The notes: generated by a model from the sequence alone, not told the origin. Shown: positions 9,036-17,659, counted from the first letter of the stretch. The stretch is 42,044 nucleotides of DNA from Microvirga tunisiensis (GCF_009296175.1 NZ_VOSK01000037.1:1-42044); one strand, 5' to 3'. A program made the numbers and translations.

Positions 9036-9531
9036 GAGCGCTTTCGGTCCGCAGTCCGCAAGTTCTTTATCATTCGCCGACACAGTTACGAAAGTCGCCA
9101 GTAAGCCCATCGGCCCATCGGCCCGGCCGGAATGCGGTCTCACCTAGGATCGGTCTGAGGCAAGGCGCAGCCGTCATTCGGCCTGTCAGGGTACCTTTGG
9201 GGTGCGCGAAGCGCAGTATTACGTTGCGAAAGATGAAGCAAAGTAGGCTATATCCGGCTCATCAAATCGTATTATTGACCCTGCGTCATCTCGCCACCAG
9301 TCATACTCATAAAAAATTAAGCTTTTCGTTGAGAAACAAGGCTTCTTTGAAGATGAACCGCTTTGAATGAACAAGCGCGAATGGTCGCACCCTGGAACAT
9401 AATCGAAGTTTTAACGCCAAGCTGACCTATTCTGGACATATCGACCTATCACATACTTGCCACTGTTGAACGAAGAACGCCCGTGCAACCGCCATGGCGG
9501 AGAAGCGGCGCATTCCTGGGGGCTTATTCAT
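9036..9531. other. Intergenic region between divergent genes
   Basis: About 495 nt between the binding protein (minus) and the transglycosylase (plus). The left part is GC-rich with a short GCCCATCG-type duplication near 9107-9122. From about 9230 to 9470 the DNA is markedly AT-richer than its surroundings, which suits a promoter region for the plus-strand gene. I could not identify a convincing -35/-10 pair, a cobalamin riboswitch or a small gene. Confidence 0.5.
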
Positions 9532-10695
9532 ATGCAAATCGCTCTGACAGCGTTTCAGGACGCATGCCAGCAGACGGCCATTTGCCTTAAAAATGAAACG
9601 AAGACGGGGCTCAAGTCCCGTGTCGTATCCCGCCAACGCTCGCGGTTGCAGGGGGGCAGAACCCTGCTCGACCTCACCAAGTGCTTCGGTTTCGGCGCAT
9701 GCCTGACGATCGTCATCGGCACGGCAGCCCACACGCACTCCGCCTCGGCTGCCGAACCGTGGACGACCCTGCCGGCCGCCCTTGACGTCGGTCGCAATGC
9801 CATCCAGGTGCCATTCGACCACCCGCCGATGCCGTTCACCATGTCCGCTGAGGAAGCCACCCCAACCGATCCGCTCGAAGCCATCGTTCCGGTTCCGACC
9901 GTGGAGGCGACGCCGGCCGAACTGCAGAAGCAGATCATCCTGTCGATCCCGCTGTCCGATTCACCGACTTCGGAGGGCAGCAAGGACGAGGAACCTATTT
10001 CCCGCGAACTCACGGAGTTCATGGAGTTCGAAGAAATGCGCGTTCCCGTCTGGATCGTCGACACGATCCTGCGGGCCTCCAAGCTGACCGGCGCCGATCC
10101 CGTGTACATGATGGCCCTCGCGGACAAGGAATCGAGCTTCCTGCCCGGCAACAAAGCTTCGACATCCTCCGCCGTCGGTCTGTTCCAGTTCATTTCCAGC
10201 ACGTGGCTTGAGGCCGTGAGATCGTTCGGCCCCTTGCATGGCCTCGTCGCCGAAGCGCAAGCGATCGTCGGCTCGGGTGCGAAGATCGATGTCGCGGACG
10301 GAGCGATGCGCCAGCACATCCTCGGCCTACGCCGCAACCCTTACATCTCGGCCCTCATGGCCGCTGAGATGATGAAGCGCGACAAGACGAAGATCGAGAC
10401 AAAGCTCGGGCGCAGGCTCAGCCGCTCGGAATTCTATCTGTCCCACTTCTTCGGGGTCGACAGCGCGAGCAAGTTCATCGCGCTCGTGGACGACACGCCC
10501 AAGAAAAGCGCGCCAGATGCTTTCCCGGCTGCCGCAAAGTCGAACAAGTCTCTGTTCTTCACCAAGGACGGCAAGAAGAACCGCCAGCTCAGCGTGGCCG
10601 AGGTCTACGACAAAATCGACGACATGATCGATAAGCGCCTCAACCGTTACGAGGCAGTATCGGCCCGGGCCACGGAAGACGCATCCGCCTTCTGA
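9532..10695 (+). CDS. Transglycosylase SLT domain protein
   Basis: Probable periplasmic lytic transglycosylase that cleaves murein glycan strands. From the ATG at 9532 the protein has about 387 residues: a long polar leader, a hydrophobic segment with a plausible signal cleavage near S-A-S-A-A-E-P, a Pro/Glu-rich linker, and an SLT-like domain beginning V-P-V-W-I-V-D-T-I-L. That domain contains A-D-K-E-S-S-F, whose Glu is the likely catalytic acid, followed by S-A-V-G-L-F-Q-F-I-S-S-T-W. The reading frame is open to a TTG at 9457, but the ATG, with a G-rich stretch about 10 nt upstream, is preferred. Its last 49 nt overlap the end of the MFS gene on the other strand. Confidence 0.82.
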   Translation: MQIALTAFQDACQQTAICLKNETKTGLKSRVVSRQRSRLQGGRTLLDLTKCFGFGACLTIVIGTAAHTHSASAAEPWTTLPAALDVGRNAIQVPFDHPPMPFTMSAEEATPTDPLEAIVPVPTVEATPAELQKQIILSIPLSDSPTSEGSKDEEPISRELTEFMEFEEMRVPVWIVDTILRASKLTGADPVYMMALADKESSFLPGNKASTSSAVGLFQFISSTWLEAVRSFGPLHGLVAEAQAIVGSGAKIDVADGAMRQHILGLRRNPYISALMAAEMMKRDKTKIETKLGRRLSRSEFYLSHFFGVDSASKFIALVDDTPKKSAPDAFPAAAKSNKSLFFTKDGKKNRQLSVAEVYDKIDDMIDKRLNRYEAVSARATEDASAF

Positions 10696-11975
10696 CCGGG
10701 TTCTTCAGCCTGGCGCGAATTGTTCGAGGCGGAGACCTGATCCTCGACAGCATTGATGTCTGCGCGGGGCGTAAGGCTCCCCGTGGCAGAGCTGGTGGGG
10801 GCGATATCCGCAAAGCCTCCCCTGGTGGGCGAACGCTGCACCTGGAGGATCCGCACCACGATGAAGATGACGAGCCCGAGGGAGGCTATGGCCGAGTAGA
10901 TGAAGAGCCCCTTCGGCCCCATCATCTCCATCGCTGCAGCGCCGAGCAGGGGCCCAACAGTGACACCGGTGGCCCAGGAGAACAGTAGAGTGCCCACGGT
11001 GGAGACGATCTGCCCCGGATCCACGATATCGCAGGCATGGGCCACGCAGACGGAGTAGATGCATAAGGCCAAACCGCCCCAGGCTGCGAAGGACCACAGG
11101 ATCAGCAGGTTCGCGCCCTGCGCGCTCGCCCACAGGATCAGAAGCGAAACGAGGCTGGTTCCTGCAGCGAGCCCCGCAATCACATAGCGCCTGTCCGACC
11201 GATCAGAGAGCCACCCGAGCGGCCATTGCATCGCGAGGCTGCCGGCCTGCAAGGCGAACAGAAGGGCGGCGGCCTGATCCTGGCCCAATCCGATGCTGAC
11301 GCCGAAGACGGGCGTGATGGCGATGACGGGACCATTGACCAATCCGACCACGAAGGCCCCGATCACGGCGGACGGGGCCTTCGCGAACAGCTTCCGAACC
11401 TCGATCCGCACCCCCTGCGGCGCAGCCGGCTCCTTCGTTGTCGTCGCGGCGATCGGGAGAAGCGAGAGCGAGATCAGCGCGCTCACCGCCATGAACAATC
11501 CGTCCGTGCGGATATTCCCGAAGCCGATTCCGAGCGGGGACAGCATCAGGGCGACCTTGGTGCAGATCATGTAGATCGACAGAATCCGCCCGCGATGGCT
11601 CGATGTGGCGCGGGCGCTGATCCAACCGTCCGTGACGGTGAAGATGCAGGCCAATGTCACGCCTGTCAGCCCGCGCAGGATGATCCAGGCCAGAGTCGAA
11701 TGAGCCTGGGTCATGACGAGCACCAGGACGGACACCACGGCCGCGAGGCTGGCGAAGGCCCGGATATAACCCACATGACGGATGAAGCTCGGGGCCAGAA
11801 AACAGCCCGTCGAGAACCCAAGGCCGTAGGCCGCCGCCACGACGCCGATGGACGCGACGGAGATCCCCTCGGCCTGCATGCGCAGAGGCATCAGCGCCTG
11901 AAGCAGACCATTGCCGGCCTGCAGCAAGGTGGTTGCGGCCGTGATGGTCCAGATGAGAGCGAGGGAGGAGTTCAC
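10647..11975 (-). CDS. MFS transporter (YcaD-like sugar/drug permease family)
   Basis: A major facilitator with about twelve hydrophobic segments in some 442 residues. The first helix begins almost at the chosen GTG (N-S-S-L-A-L-I-W-T-I). The loop after helix 2 is degenerate, while the loop between helices 8 and 9 keeps a G-W-L-S-D-R-S-D-R-R motif, a common MFS signature. The last 60 residues are polar and probably cytoplasmic. Substrate unknown. No good ribosome site is seen at GTG 11975 or TTG 12008, so the start is provisional. The C-terminal coding end overlaps the transglycosylase gene tail-to-tail by 49 nt. Confidence 0.82.
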   Translation of the reverse strand: MNSSLALIWTITAATTLLQAGNGLLQALMPLRMQAEGISVASIGVVAAAYGLGFSTGCFLAPSFIRHVGYIRAFASLAAVVSVLVLVMTQAHSTLAWIILRGLTGVTLACIFTVTDGWISARATSSHRGRILSIYMICTKVALMLSPLGIGFGNIRTDGLFMAVSALISLSLLPIAATTTKEPAAPQGVRIEVRKLFAKAPSAVIGAFVVGLVNGPVIAITPVFGVSIGLGQDQAAALLFALQAGSLAMQWPLGWLSDRSDRRYVIAGLAAGTSLVSLLILWASAQGANLLILWSFAAWGGLALCIYSVCVAHACDIVDPGQIVSTVGTLLFSWATGVTVGPLLGAAAMEMMGPKGLFIYSAIASLGLVIFIVVRILQVQRSPTRGGFADIAPTSSATGSLTPRADINAVEDQVSASNNSRQAEEPGQKADASSVARADTAS

Positions 11976-12133
11976 AATCGAATCGGTGATGCAAAGCGGC
12001 GGGCGCAAAGATCAGCAAGATAGAAAGCAGGTGCCGCCCAAGATCAAGGGTCGATCCGAACCGTATCGATGTTCTTTAGTCGATCGGGCATGCCCGGCCG
12101 ATGAGCCGGACATACGGGAAAGGCCGCCAGTCC

Positions 12134-12364
12134 CTACCGGCCGGGACGGTCCTTCTGGAAGCTGGCGAAAAGATAAAAACCGTTGAAGCGAACGCCTTCC
12201 ACGGCTGCCCTCCGGTCGAAGCCGAGGGGCGCCTCCTGGTTCTCGATCCGCCCGCCGAACTGCCAATTGGGCCCGACGACGAAAGAGGGAACCGAGCGCT
12301 CTTCCGGAACAGCACAGACAAGTCCGTCCGGTTGCGTACTTCGGAACAGATTATATGAGTACAT
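12134..12364 (-). CDS. Small hypothetical protein (76 aa)
   Basis: A 76-residue product that I cannot assign to a named family but consider real. The ATG at 12364 has a strong AGGAG 7 nt upstream. The sequence is balanced rather than the Arg/Ala-rich type seen in out-of-frame readings here, with aromatic-rich pieces such as M-Y-S-Y-N-L-F-R and V-R-F-N-G-F-Y-L-F, and the motif C-A-V-P-E. No signal peptide or membrane helix, so probably cytoplasmic. It is divergent from ggt. Function unknown. Confidence 0.65.
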   Translation of the reverse strand: MYSYNLFRSTQPDGLVCAVPEERSVPSFVVGPNWQFGGRIENQEAPLGFDRRAAVEGVRFNGFYLFASFQKDRPGR

Positions 12365-12555
12365 GTCCCTGCTCCTATGTTCGCGTCACGAATCGCACCC
12401 TGCAGGAAAAGAGTGACAGGAGTGTGATATTGCAGCGCAACAAAAGCAAAATTTCTTCTTTTCCTTCAATTGAGGGAAGTGGCGCAAAGGGATGATCCTT
12501 TGTTAGGCTCACCTGAGCCCATAGGGTGCAACGACAGAAGAGGGAGATTGTCAGC

Positions 12556-14310
12556 ATGATCACTCGGAGCGCCCTTCGGCGAGGTTTCTTCGGCCTCGGC
12601 CTTCTTGCCAGCCTTCCCTTGTCTGCGCCGGCATTCGCCCAAGCTCTCGCTCCTGCGCCCGAAGCCCCCACAGGGCGTACGTTCAAGCCTGTCGGCACGG
12701 CGACGAAAGACATGGTTGCCGCGGCCAATCCCCTGGCCGCGCAAGCGGGCCGGGAAATCCTGGCAGCCGGCGGCAGCGCCGTCGATGCGGCGGTTGCCGT
12801 TCAGCTGGTTCTCAATCTCGTCGAACCGCAGAGTTCCGGCATCGGCGGCGGCACCTTCATGGTCTTTTGGGATGGAAAGACCATGGCCACGCTCGACGGG
12901 CGCGAAACGGCCCCTGCCGCAGCCAAGCCCGAACGATTTCTCGGGCCGGACGGCAAGCCGATGAAATTCTACGATGCCGTGGTCGGTGGCCGCTCGGTCG
13001 GCGTGCCGGGCACGCTGCGCCTTCTGGAGGCGGCACACAGGAACTGGGGCAAGCTGTCCTGGCCTCAGGTGATCGAACCGGCGGCTCGTCTCGCCGAGGA
13101 AGGCTTTGCGATTTCACCGCGCCTCAACGGCCTTCTAAGCCAAGAGAAGTATCTCCAGAACGATCCGGTGGCGCGTGCCTATTTCTACGAGGCCGACGGC
13201 AAGCCGAAGGCGGTCGGGACCGTTCTCAGGAATCCGGCCTTGGCCAAGACCCTGCGCACCATCGCCGACAAGGGAGCCGACGCCTTCTACACGGGGGAGA
13301 TCGCGCAGGACATCGTGACGACGGTGACCGGTCATGCTACGAATCCAGGCGACATGACCCTGGAGGATCTGAAAGGCTACAAGGTCCAGGAGCGTGATGC
13401 CGTATGCGGCAATTACCGCACCTATCGGATCTGCGGCATGGGCCCGCCGAGCTCGGGGCAGGTCGCAGTGCAGCAGATCATGGGCATTCTTGAAACGCAG
13501 GACATGGCATCCCTCAAGCCCGGACCGGATGCGGTTCACTGGATCGCCGAAGCGGGCCGCCTCGCCTATGCGGACCGGGCGCTCTTCCTGGCCGATCCCG
13601 CCTTCGTGAATGTGCCGGTCAAGGGTCTGACCGATCCAGGCTATCTCAAGAGCCGTGCGGCTCTCGTCGATCCCAACAAGTCCATGGGCAAGGCAAAGCC
13701 CGGTGATCCTCCCTTCCAGAAGACCTTCCTGTGGGGCGCGTCGGACAGCATCGAGTTCGGCACGAGCCACATCTCCATCGTGGATCGCAACGGCAACGCA
13801 GTGTCGATGACGACTACGATCGAGGACGGCTTCGGCTCGAGGCTGATGACGAAGAGCGGCTTCCTGCTCAACAACGAGTTGACCGATTTCTCCTTCGCCA
13901 CGACGGAAGACGACAAGCCCATCGCCAACCGGGTCGAAGCCGGCAAGCGGCCGCGCTCATCGATGGCGCCGACCATCGTGCTCGACGGCAGCGGCAAGCT
14001 CTATGCGGTCGTGGGCTCGCCGGGCGGCAGCCTGATCATCAACTACGTGGCTAAGACCCTCGTCGGCATCCTTGACTGGAAGCTCGATCCCCAGGTTGCC
14101 GCCGATCTTCCCAATGTGGGCAGCCGCAACGGCCCGACCGAACTGGAAGCCGGGACGGAGGCGGAAGGATGGAAAGCTGCGTTGGAGGCGAAGGGCCACG
14201 AGATCAAGCTGATCGACCAGAATTCCGGCATCCATGCTATCGTCGTGACACCGGCCGGGCTGGTCGGCGGCGCCGACAGCCGTCGCGAAGGCGTTGCCAT
14301 CGGCAACTGA
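12556..14310 (+). CDS. ggt: Gamma-glutamyltransferase
   Basis: Periplasmic Ntn-hydrolase that cleaves the gamma-glutamyl bond of glutathione and transfers or hydrolyses the glutamyl group. 584 residues with a signal peptide (basic S-A-L-R-R, hydrophobic core, cleavage after A-F-A-Q). It is made as a precursor that cuts itself into two subunits; the new N-terminal nucleophile should be Thr403 in G-T-S-H-I-S-I-V-D. Also visible are G-I-G-G-G-T-F (about 95-101), R-E-T-A-P, N-N-E-L-T-D-F and the R-P-R-S-S-M-A-P-T / G-S-P-G-G-S substrate segments. ATG 12556 has AGGGAG about 9 nt upstream; an in-frame TTG at 12526 is less likely. A short GGCTCA/TGAGCC palindrome lies at 12506-12519. Confidence 0.95.
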   Translation: MITRSALRRGFFGLGLLASLPLSAPAFAQALAPAPEAPTGRTFKPVGTATKDMVAAANPLAAQAGREILAAGGSAVDAAVAVQLVLNLVEPQSSGIGGGTFMVFWDGKTMATLDGRETAPAAAKPERFLGPDGKPMKFYDAVVGGRSVGVPGTLRLLEAAHRNWGKLSWPQVIEPAARLAEEGFAISPRLNGLLSQEKYLQNDPVARAYFYEADGKPKAVGTVLRNPALAKTLRTIADKGADAFYTGEIAQDIVTTVTGHATNPGDMTLEDLKGYKVQERDAVCGNYRTYRICGMGPPSSGQVAVQQIMGILETQDMASLKPGPDAVHWIAEAGRLAYADRALFLADPAFVNVPVKGLTDPGYLKSRAALVDPNKSMGKAKPGDPPFQKTFLWGASDSIEFGTSHISIVDRNGNAVSMTTTIEDGFGSRLMTKSGFLLNNELTDFSFATTEDDKPIANRVEAGKRPRSSMAPTIVLDGSGKLYAVVGSPGGSLIINYVAKTLVGILDWKLDPQVAADLPNVGSRNGPTELEAGTEAEGWKAALEAKGHEIKLIDQNSGIHAIVVTPAGLVGGADSRREGVAIGN

Positions 14311-14374
14311 TCTTGCCTGGGCGGCCTTGTTCCGATAGGGCCGCTCGCACCATCAGAGAGGATTGCGGGAGTCC

Positions 14375-15280
14375 ATGCGTATCATCGTCGTCGGCAAGGA
14401 GGGACAGGTCGCGCGCGCTCTGGCGGAACGTGCACGGGCGCATGGTGCGCAAGCGGTGCTCGTCGGCCGCCCCAAGCTCGATCTTGCCGACCCGTCAGGC
14501 ATCGAAGATGCCCTGATCGAAACCGGCGGCGACGTGATCGTGAATGCAGCCGCCTATACGGCCGTGGACCAGGCGGAATCCGATCCGGAACTGGCTGAGG
14601 CCATCAACGGCATCGGCGCAGGCGTCGTGGCCGGCGCGGCAACCGCCATGAACGTGCCCGTCATCCATCTGTCCACCGATTATGTCTTCGATGGCACGGC
14701 CGACCGGCCCTACCGCGAAGACGATCCGGTTTCTCCGCTGGGAGCCTATGGTGCCTCCAAGCTTCTGGGCGAGGAGGCCGTGGCTGCCGAGGCGGAGAAC
14801 CACGTCATCCTGCGCACCGCCTGGGTCTACAGCCCTTTCGGCAAGAATTTCGTGAAGACCATGCTGCGCCTTGCCGCCGACCGTGAGGAGCTCGGGGTCG
14901 TGGCCGATCAATACGGATCGCCCACAAGCGCCCTCGACATCGCCGATGGCATTTTCGCGGTGGGCCGCAATCTGCTCGAAAAGCCAGAGGACCGGAGCCT
15001 GCGTGGGCTGTTTCATATGACGGGAACGGGCTCTGCGAGCTGGGCCGAATTTGCCACGGAGATCTTCACCCTCTCTGCCCGTTTCGGCGGTCCCTCGGCG
15101 AAGGTCCGGTCGATCGCGACGGCGGATTACCCGACGCCGGCCAAGCGGCCCGCCAATTCCAGGCTCGATTGCAGCAAGCTGAAGCAAGCCCACGGAGTGG
15201 TTCTCCCGCCCTGGCGCTCCTCCCTGGAGCCTTGCGTGAAGCGGCTGATCGAGGAGGCCCGCAAGGAAGTCGCTCGCTGA
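14375..15280 (+). CDS. rfbD: dTDP-4-dehydrorhamnose reductase
   Basis: Last enzyme of dTDP-L-rhamnose synthesis, an NAD(P)H-dependent extended SDR. 301 residues. The Rossmann start is I-I-V-V-G-K-E-G-Q-V-A-R-A-L; family signatures N-A-A-A-Y-T-A-V-D-Q-A-E, L-S-T-D-Y-V-F-D-G and the catalytic Y-G-A-S-K follow in order. The ATG at 14375 has GGGAG a few nt upstream; an in-frame TTG at 14363 is too close to its purine stretch. The partner genes rfbA, rfbB and rfbC are not in the window, which is unusual because they are generally clustered. Its neighbours (ggt, metZ) are unrelated in function. Confidence 0.92.
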   Translation: MRIIVVGKEGQVARALAERARAHGAQAVLVGRPKLDLADPSGIEDALIETGGDVIVNAAAYTAVDQAESDPELAEAINGIGAGVVAGAATAMNVPVIHLSTDYVFDGTADRPYREDDPVSPLGAYGASKLLGEEAVAAEAENHVILRTAWVYSPFGKNFVKTMLRLAADREELGVVADQYGSPTSALDIADGIFAVGRNLLEKPEDRSLRGLFHMTGTGSASWAEFATEIFTLSARFGGPSAKVRSIATADYPTPAKRPANSRLDCSKLKQAHGVVLPPWRSSLEPCVKRLIEEARKEVAR

Positions 15281-15326
15281 GAGCGGGATCGGAGAAGGAA
15301 GTTGCGAGACTTTCCGCGAAAGAAGA

Positions 15327-15352
15327 CGATTGTTCTTTTTAAAGAACAATCG
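15327..15352. promoter_or_regulatory. Perfect 12-bp inverted repeat just upstream of metZ
   Basis: CGATTGTTCTTT, a central TT, and its exact complement AAAGAACAATCG. It ends 12 nt before the metZ ATG and directly abuts its AGGA ribosome site. It is AT-rich in very GC-rich surroundings. It could be a repressor operator, a hairpin acting on metZ translation, or an untailed terminator for rfbD. Confidence 0.7.
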
Positions 15353-15364
15353 TAGGATCGCCTC

Positions 15365-16555
15365 ATGACCTCGCCTCAGCACCCCGATCATCATCTAGAA
15401 ACCCGCCTCGTTCACGAGGGCTCTCAACGCACGCCTTTCGGTGAGACGTCCGAAGCGCTCTTCCTGACCCAAGGCTTCGTCTATGAAAGCGCGGAAAGTG
15501 CCGAGAGGCGTTTCCTGAACGAGGAGCCCGGCTACAGCTACAGCCGCTACTCCAACCCCACGATCGATGCCTTCGAGCAGCGCATCGCCTCCCTCGAAGG
15601 AGCCGAGGCGGCCCGTGCGACGGCGAGCGGCATGGCCGCAGTGACGGCCGCCATGGTCGGGCAGGTTCAGGCCGGTGACCATGTGGTTGCCGCGCGTGCC
15701 CTCTTCGGTTCCTGCCGGTGGGTCGTGGAGGATCTCCTGCCCCGCTTCGGCGTCGGCTGTACCCTCGTCGATGGAGCGGATCTCAGCCAATGGCGCGAGG
15801 CCGTCCGGCCGGAGACGAAAGCCTTTCTTCTCGAGACACCGACCAATCCGAGCCTCGACATCATCGACATCGCCGCCGTCGCTGCCATTGCACACGAGGC
15901 CGGCGCAACGCTAACGGTCGACAACGTCTTTGCCACACCGCTCTTCCAGAAGCCCCTGGCGCTGGGTGCCGATTGCGTCGTCTATTCCGCGACCAAGCAC
16001 ATCGATGGACAGGGACGATGTCTCGGCGGCGTCATCCTGGCGTCCACCGAATTCATCGAGACGAAGGTGCAGCAGTTCCTGCGCATGACGGGACCGTCGA
16101 TCTCGCCCTTCAATGCCTGGGTGCTCCTGAAGGGATTGGAGACGCTTCCGCTTCGCGTCGAGAAGCAGACTGCAACCGCAGGCTATCTGGCGGACGCGCT
16201 CCACGATCATTCCAAGCTTCAGCGCCTCATCTATCCAGGACGAGCCGATCATCCTCAGGCCGAGCTGATCCGACGCCAGATGAGCGGCGCCTCCACCATG
16301 ATCGCCCTCGAGGTGAAGGGTGGAAAGGCCGGTGCCTTCCGGTTCCTGAATGCGCTGAACCTGATCCGAATCTCGAACAATCTCGGCGATGCGAAAAGCC
16401 TCGTCACGCATCCGGCGACGACCACTCACCAGCGCTTCACGCCCGAACAGCGGGCCGAGATGAGCATCCCAGATGGACTCGTGCGCCTCTCCGTCGGGCT
16501 GGAGCACCGCGACGATCTGCTGGCGGATCTTACCCGTGCTCTCGAGTGCGCGTGA
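15365..16555 (+). CDS. metZ: O-succinylhomoserine sulfhydrylase
   Basis: PLP enzyme that makes homocysteine from O-succinylhomoserine and sulfide in methionine synthesis. 396 residues of the Cys/Met metabolism family. Key points in order: G-Y-S-Y-S-R-Y-S-N-P-T (about 56-66), A-S-G-M-A-A, E-T-P-T-N-P-S-L (157-164), the cofactor aspartate in T-V-D-N-V-F-A, and the Schiff-base lysine Lys211 in Y-S-A-T-K-H-I-D-G-Q-G-R. The G-Q-G-R following the lysine, rather than G-H-S-D, favours MetZ over cystathionine synthase or lyase. ATG 15365 with AGGA 7 nt upstream. A perfect palindrome lies directly upstream. The 3' end overlaps the DUF2243 gene by 26 nt. Confidence 0.92.
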   Translation: MTSPQHPDHHLETRLVHEGSQRTPFGETSEALFLTQGFVYESAESAERRFLNEEPGYSYSRYSNPTIDAFEQRIASLEGAEAARATASGMAAVTAAMVGQVQAGDHVVAARALFGSCRWVVEDLLPRFGVGCTLVDGADLSQWREAVRPETKAFLLETPTNPSLDIIDIAAVAAIAHEAGATLTVDNVFATPLFQKPLALGADCVVYSATKHIDGQGRCLGGVILASTEFIETKVQQFLRMTGPSISPFNAWVLLKGLETLPLRVEKQTATAGYLADALHDHSKLQRLIYPGRADHPQAELIRRQMSGASTMIALEVKGGKAGAFRFLNALNLIRISNNLGDAKSLVTHPATTTHQRFTPEQRAEMSIPDGLVRLSVGLEHRDDLLADLTRALECA

Positions 16556-17072
16556 GAACGGCTCGTTCTTGCTGCAAGAAACCGGTCGCACGTTGACCTG
16601 AGCGCAGGAGAAGCCAGCCGGCGATCAGCATAGCGGCACCCCAGATCAGAAAGCCCAGGTCCCAATAGATCCATTGCTCCCGTGGCACGGTTTCGTTGAC
16701 GTGATGAAGGCCGAGAAGCTGATGGTTGACCGTGCCCTCAACCACATTGAACAGACCGAAGCCTATCAGGAGAGTGCCGAAGAGCAGCTTGCTCGACCAG
16801 CGGAGATGGGTGCGCCGTGCGGCCCGCCATAGAAGTCCCAGCCCAATGGCGACGAACACGTAGGTGAGCGCATGAAAGAGCCCGTCCCAGAACGTGTTGA
16901 TCTTCAGGTTCTCAAGGCTGTCGGGCGGATAGCCGGCAGCCGTGACCATATGGTGCCACTGCAGCAATTGATGCAGGACGATCCCGTCGAAAAAGCCGCC
17001 GAGGCCGAGACCGAAGAAGATGCCGGCTGAAACAGGAAAGCTTGCACTTTCTCGAGCGATCTCGCGGTCCAT
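16530..17072 (-). CDS. DUF2243 family membrane protein
   Basis: A 180-residue integral membrane protein with about four hydrophobic helices. The pattern G-G-F-F-D-G-I-V-L-H-Q-L-L-Q-W-H-H, then D-G-L-F-H-A-L-T-Y, then N-V-V-E-G-T-V-N-H-Q-L-L-G-L-H-H, matches DUF2243. The many conserved histidines in or near helices suggest metal or haem binding, but no function is established. ATG 17072 with a GAGG 4-6 nt upstream. It follows the small secreted protein by 24 nt on the same strand and overlaps metZ tail-to-tail by 26 nt. Confidence 0.85.
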   Translation of the reverse strand: MDREIARESASFPVSAGIFFGLGLGGFFDGIVLHQLLQWHHMVTAAGYPPDSLENLKINTFWDGLFHALTYVFVAIGLGLLWRAARRTHLRWSSKLLFGTLLIGFGLFNVVEGTVNHQLLGLHHVNETVPREQWIYWDLGFLIWGAAMLIAGWLLLRSGQRATGFLQQERAVLTRTREHG

Positions 17073-17096
17073 GGCGCCTCTGGCCCTTGGGCGCCT

Positions 17097-17477
17097 TTAT
17101 TGAGGTGACTGAGAAGGAGCCGGAGTTGCCGGCGGCCTCGTGGTCGTTCCCTGCTGGGATTGTATCCGGTCGAACATCCGCAGAGCGGCATCGACACAGG
17201 CTTGCGTGGACTCTCGATTGCCACAGACGATGCGAAGCTGCGTGTCGCCGCTGCGCAGGAAGAAACGAGCGCCACGCTCAGAACGCTCACTCCGGTCGTC
17301 CTCGTCATCGTCCCGCATGATCGGGCCGCTGCGATGATCCCTGTCGCGGTCCCATCTGTCTCGCCCTTCACGCCAACTTCCACGGTCGTAGCCATCACGA
17401 TCTCGCGATGATTCCTGGCCGAAAGCACCTGTCGCGAAAAGAGCGAGACCGGCAGCCAGAATGAAAGCACTTTTCAT
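17097..17477 (-). CDS. Small secreted Arg/Asp-rich hypothetical protein
   Basis: About 126 residues. A clear Sec signal peptide (M-K-S-A-F-I-L-A-A-G-L-A-L-F-A-T-G-A-F-G, then Q-E) is followed by a highly charged Arg/Asp-rich stretch. A folded part F-F-L-R-S-G-D-T-Q-L-R-I-V-C-G-N with two Cys (the second in Q-A-C-V-D) follows, and then a Pro/Thr/Gln tail. The ATG at 17477 has GGAG 7 nt upstream; the frame extends to 17585, but that part precedes the signal peptide and is unlikely to be translated. The two cysteines could form a disulfide. Function unknown; probably in an operon with the DUF2243 gene. Confidence 0.7.
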   Translation of the reverse strand: MKSAFILAAGLALFATGAFGQESSRDRDGYDRGSWREGRDRWDRDRDHRSGPIMRDDDEDDRSERSERGARFFLRSGDTQLRIVCGNRESTQACVDAALRMFDRIQSQQGTTTRPPATPAPSQSPQ

Positions 17478-17641
17478 ATGAAGCTCCATTCGGAGACACG
17501 CGAAAGAAGAACCCGGTTTCTTTCGCGATGCACCCTGACAATTGCGTGTCGTTACGCATGAAAGTGAACAGGCCACAGGGCTCATGGTTCCTGATGCTGG
17601 ACCTCAATCCTTCTTCCGGACGTCGCCTCCAGGCAAAGCAC

Positions 17642-17659
17642 CTACGACTAACGTCGTAG
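17642..17659. promoter_or_regulatory. Inverted repeat upstream of the TRAP operon (candidate operator)
   Basis: CTACGAC, spacer TAAC, GTCGTAG: perfect 7-bp arms about 170 nt before the binding-protein start. A second short inverted repeat, GAAAG/CTTTC, lies at 17676-17690. The layout suits a dimeric regulator of the transporter, but no regulator gene is adjacent. Confidence 0.45.

Noticed and set aside
9036..9250. Cobalamin riboswitch upstream of the BtuF-like gene
   Set aside because: I looked for the conserved B12-box core and did not find it; the GCCAGT-like string here is too short to support a call.
15281..15364. SAM-II riboswitch before metZ
   Set aside because: Only 84 nt are available and the SAM-II core is not visible; the palindrome there is a simple two-arm repeat.
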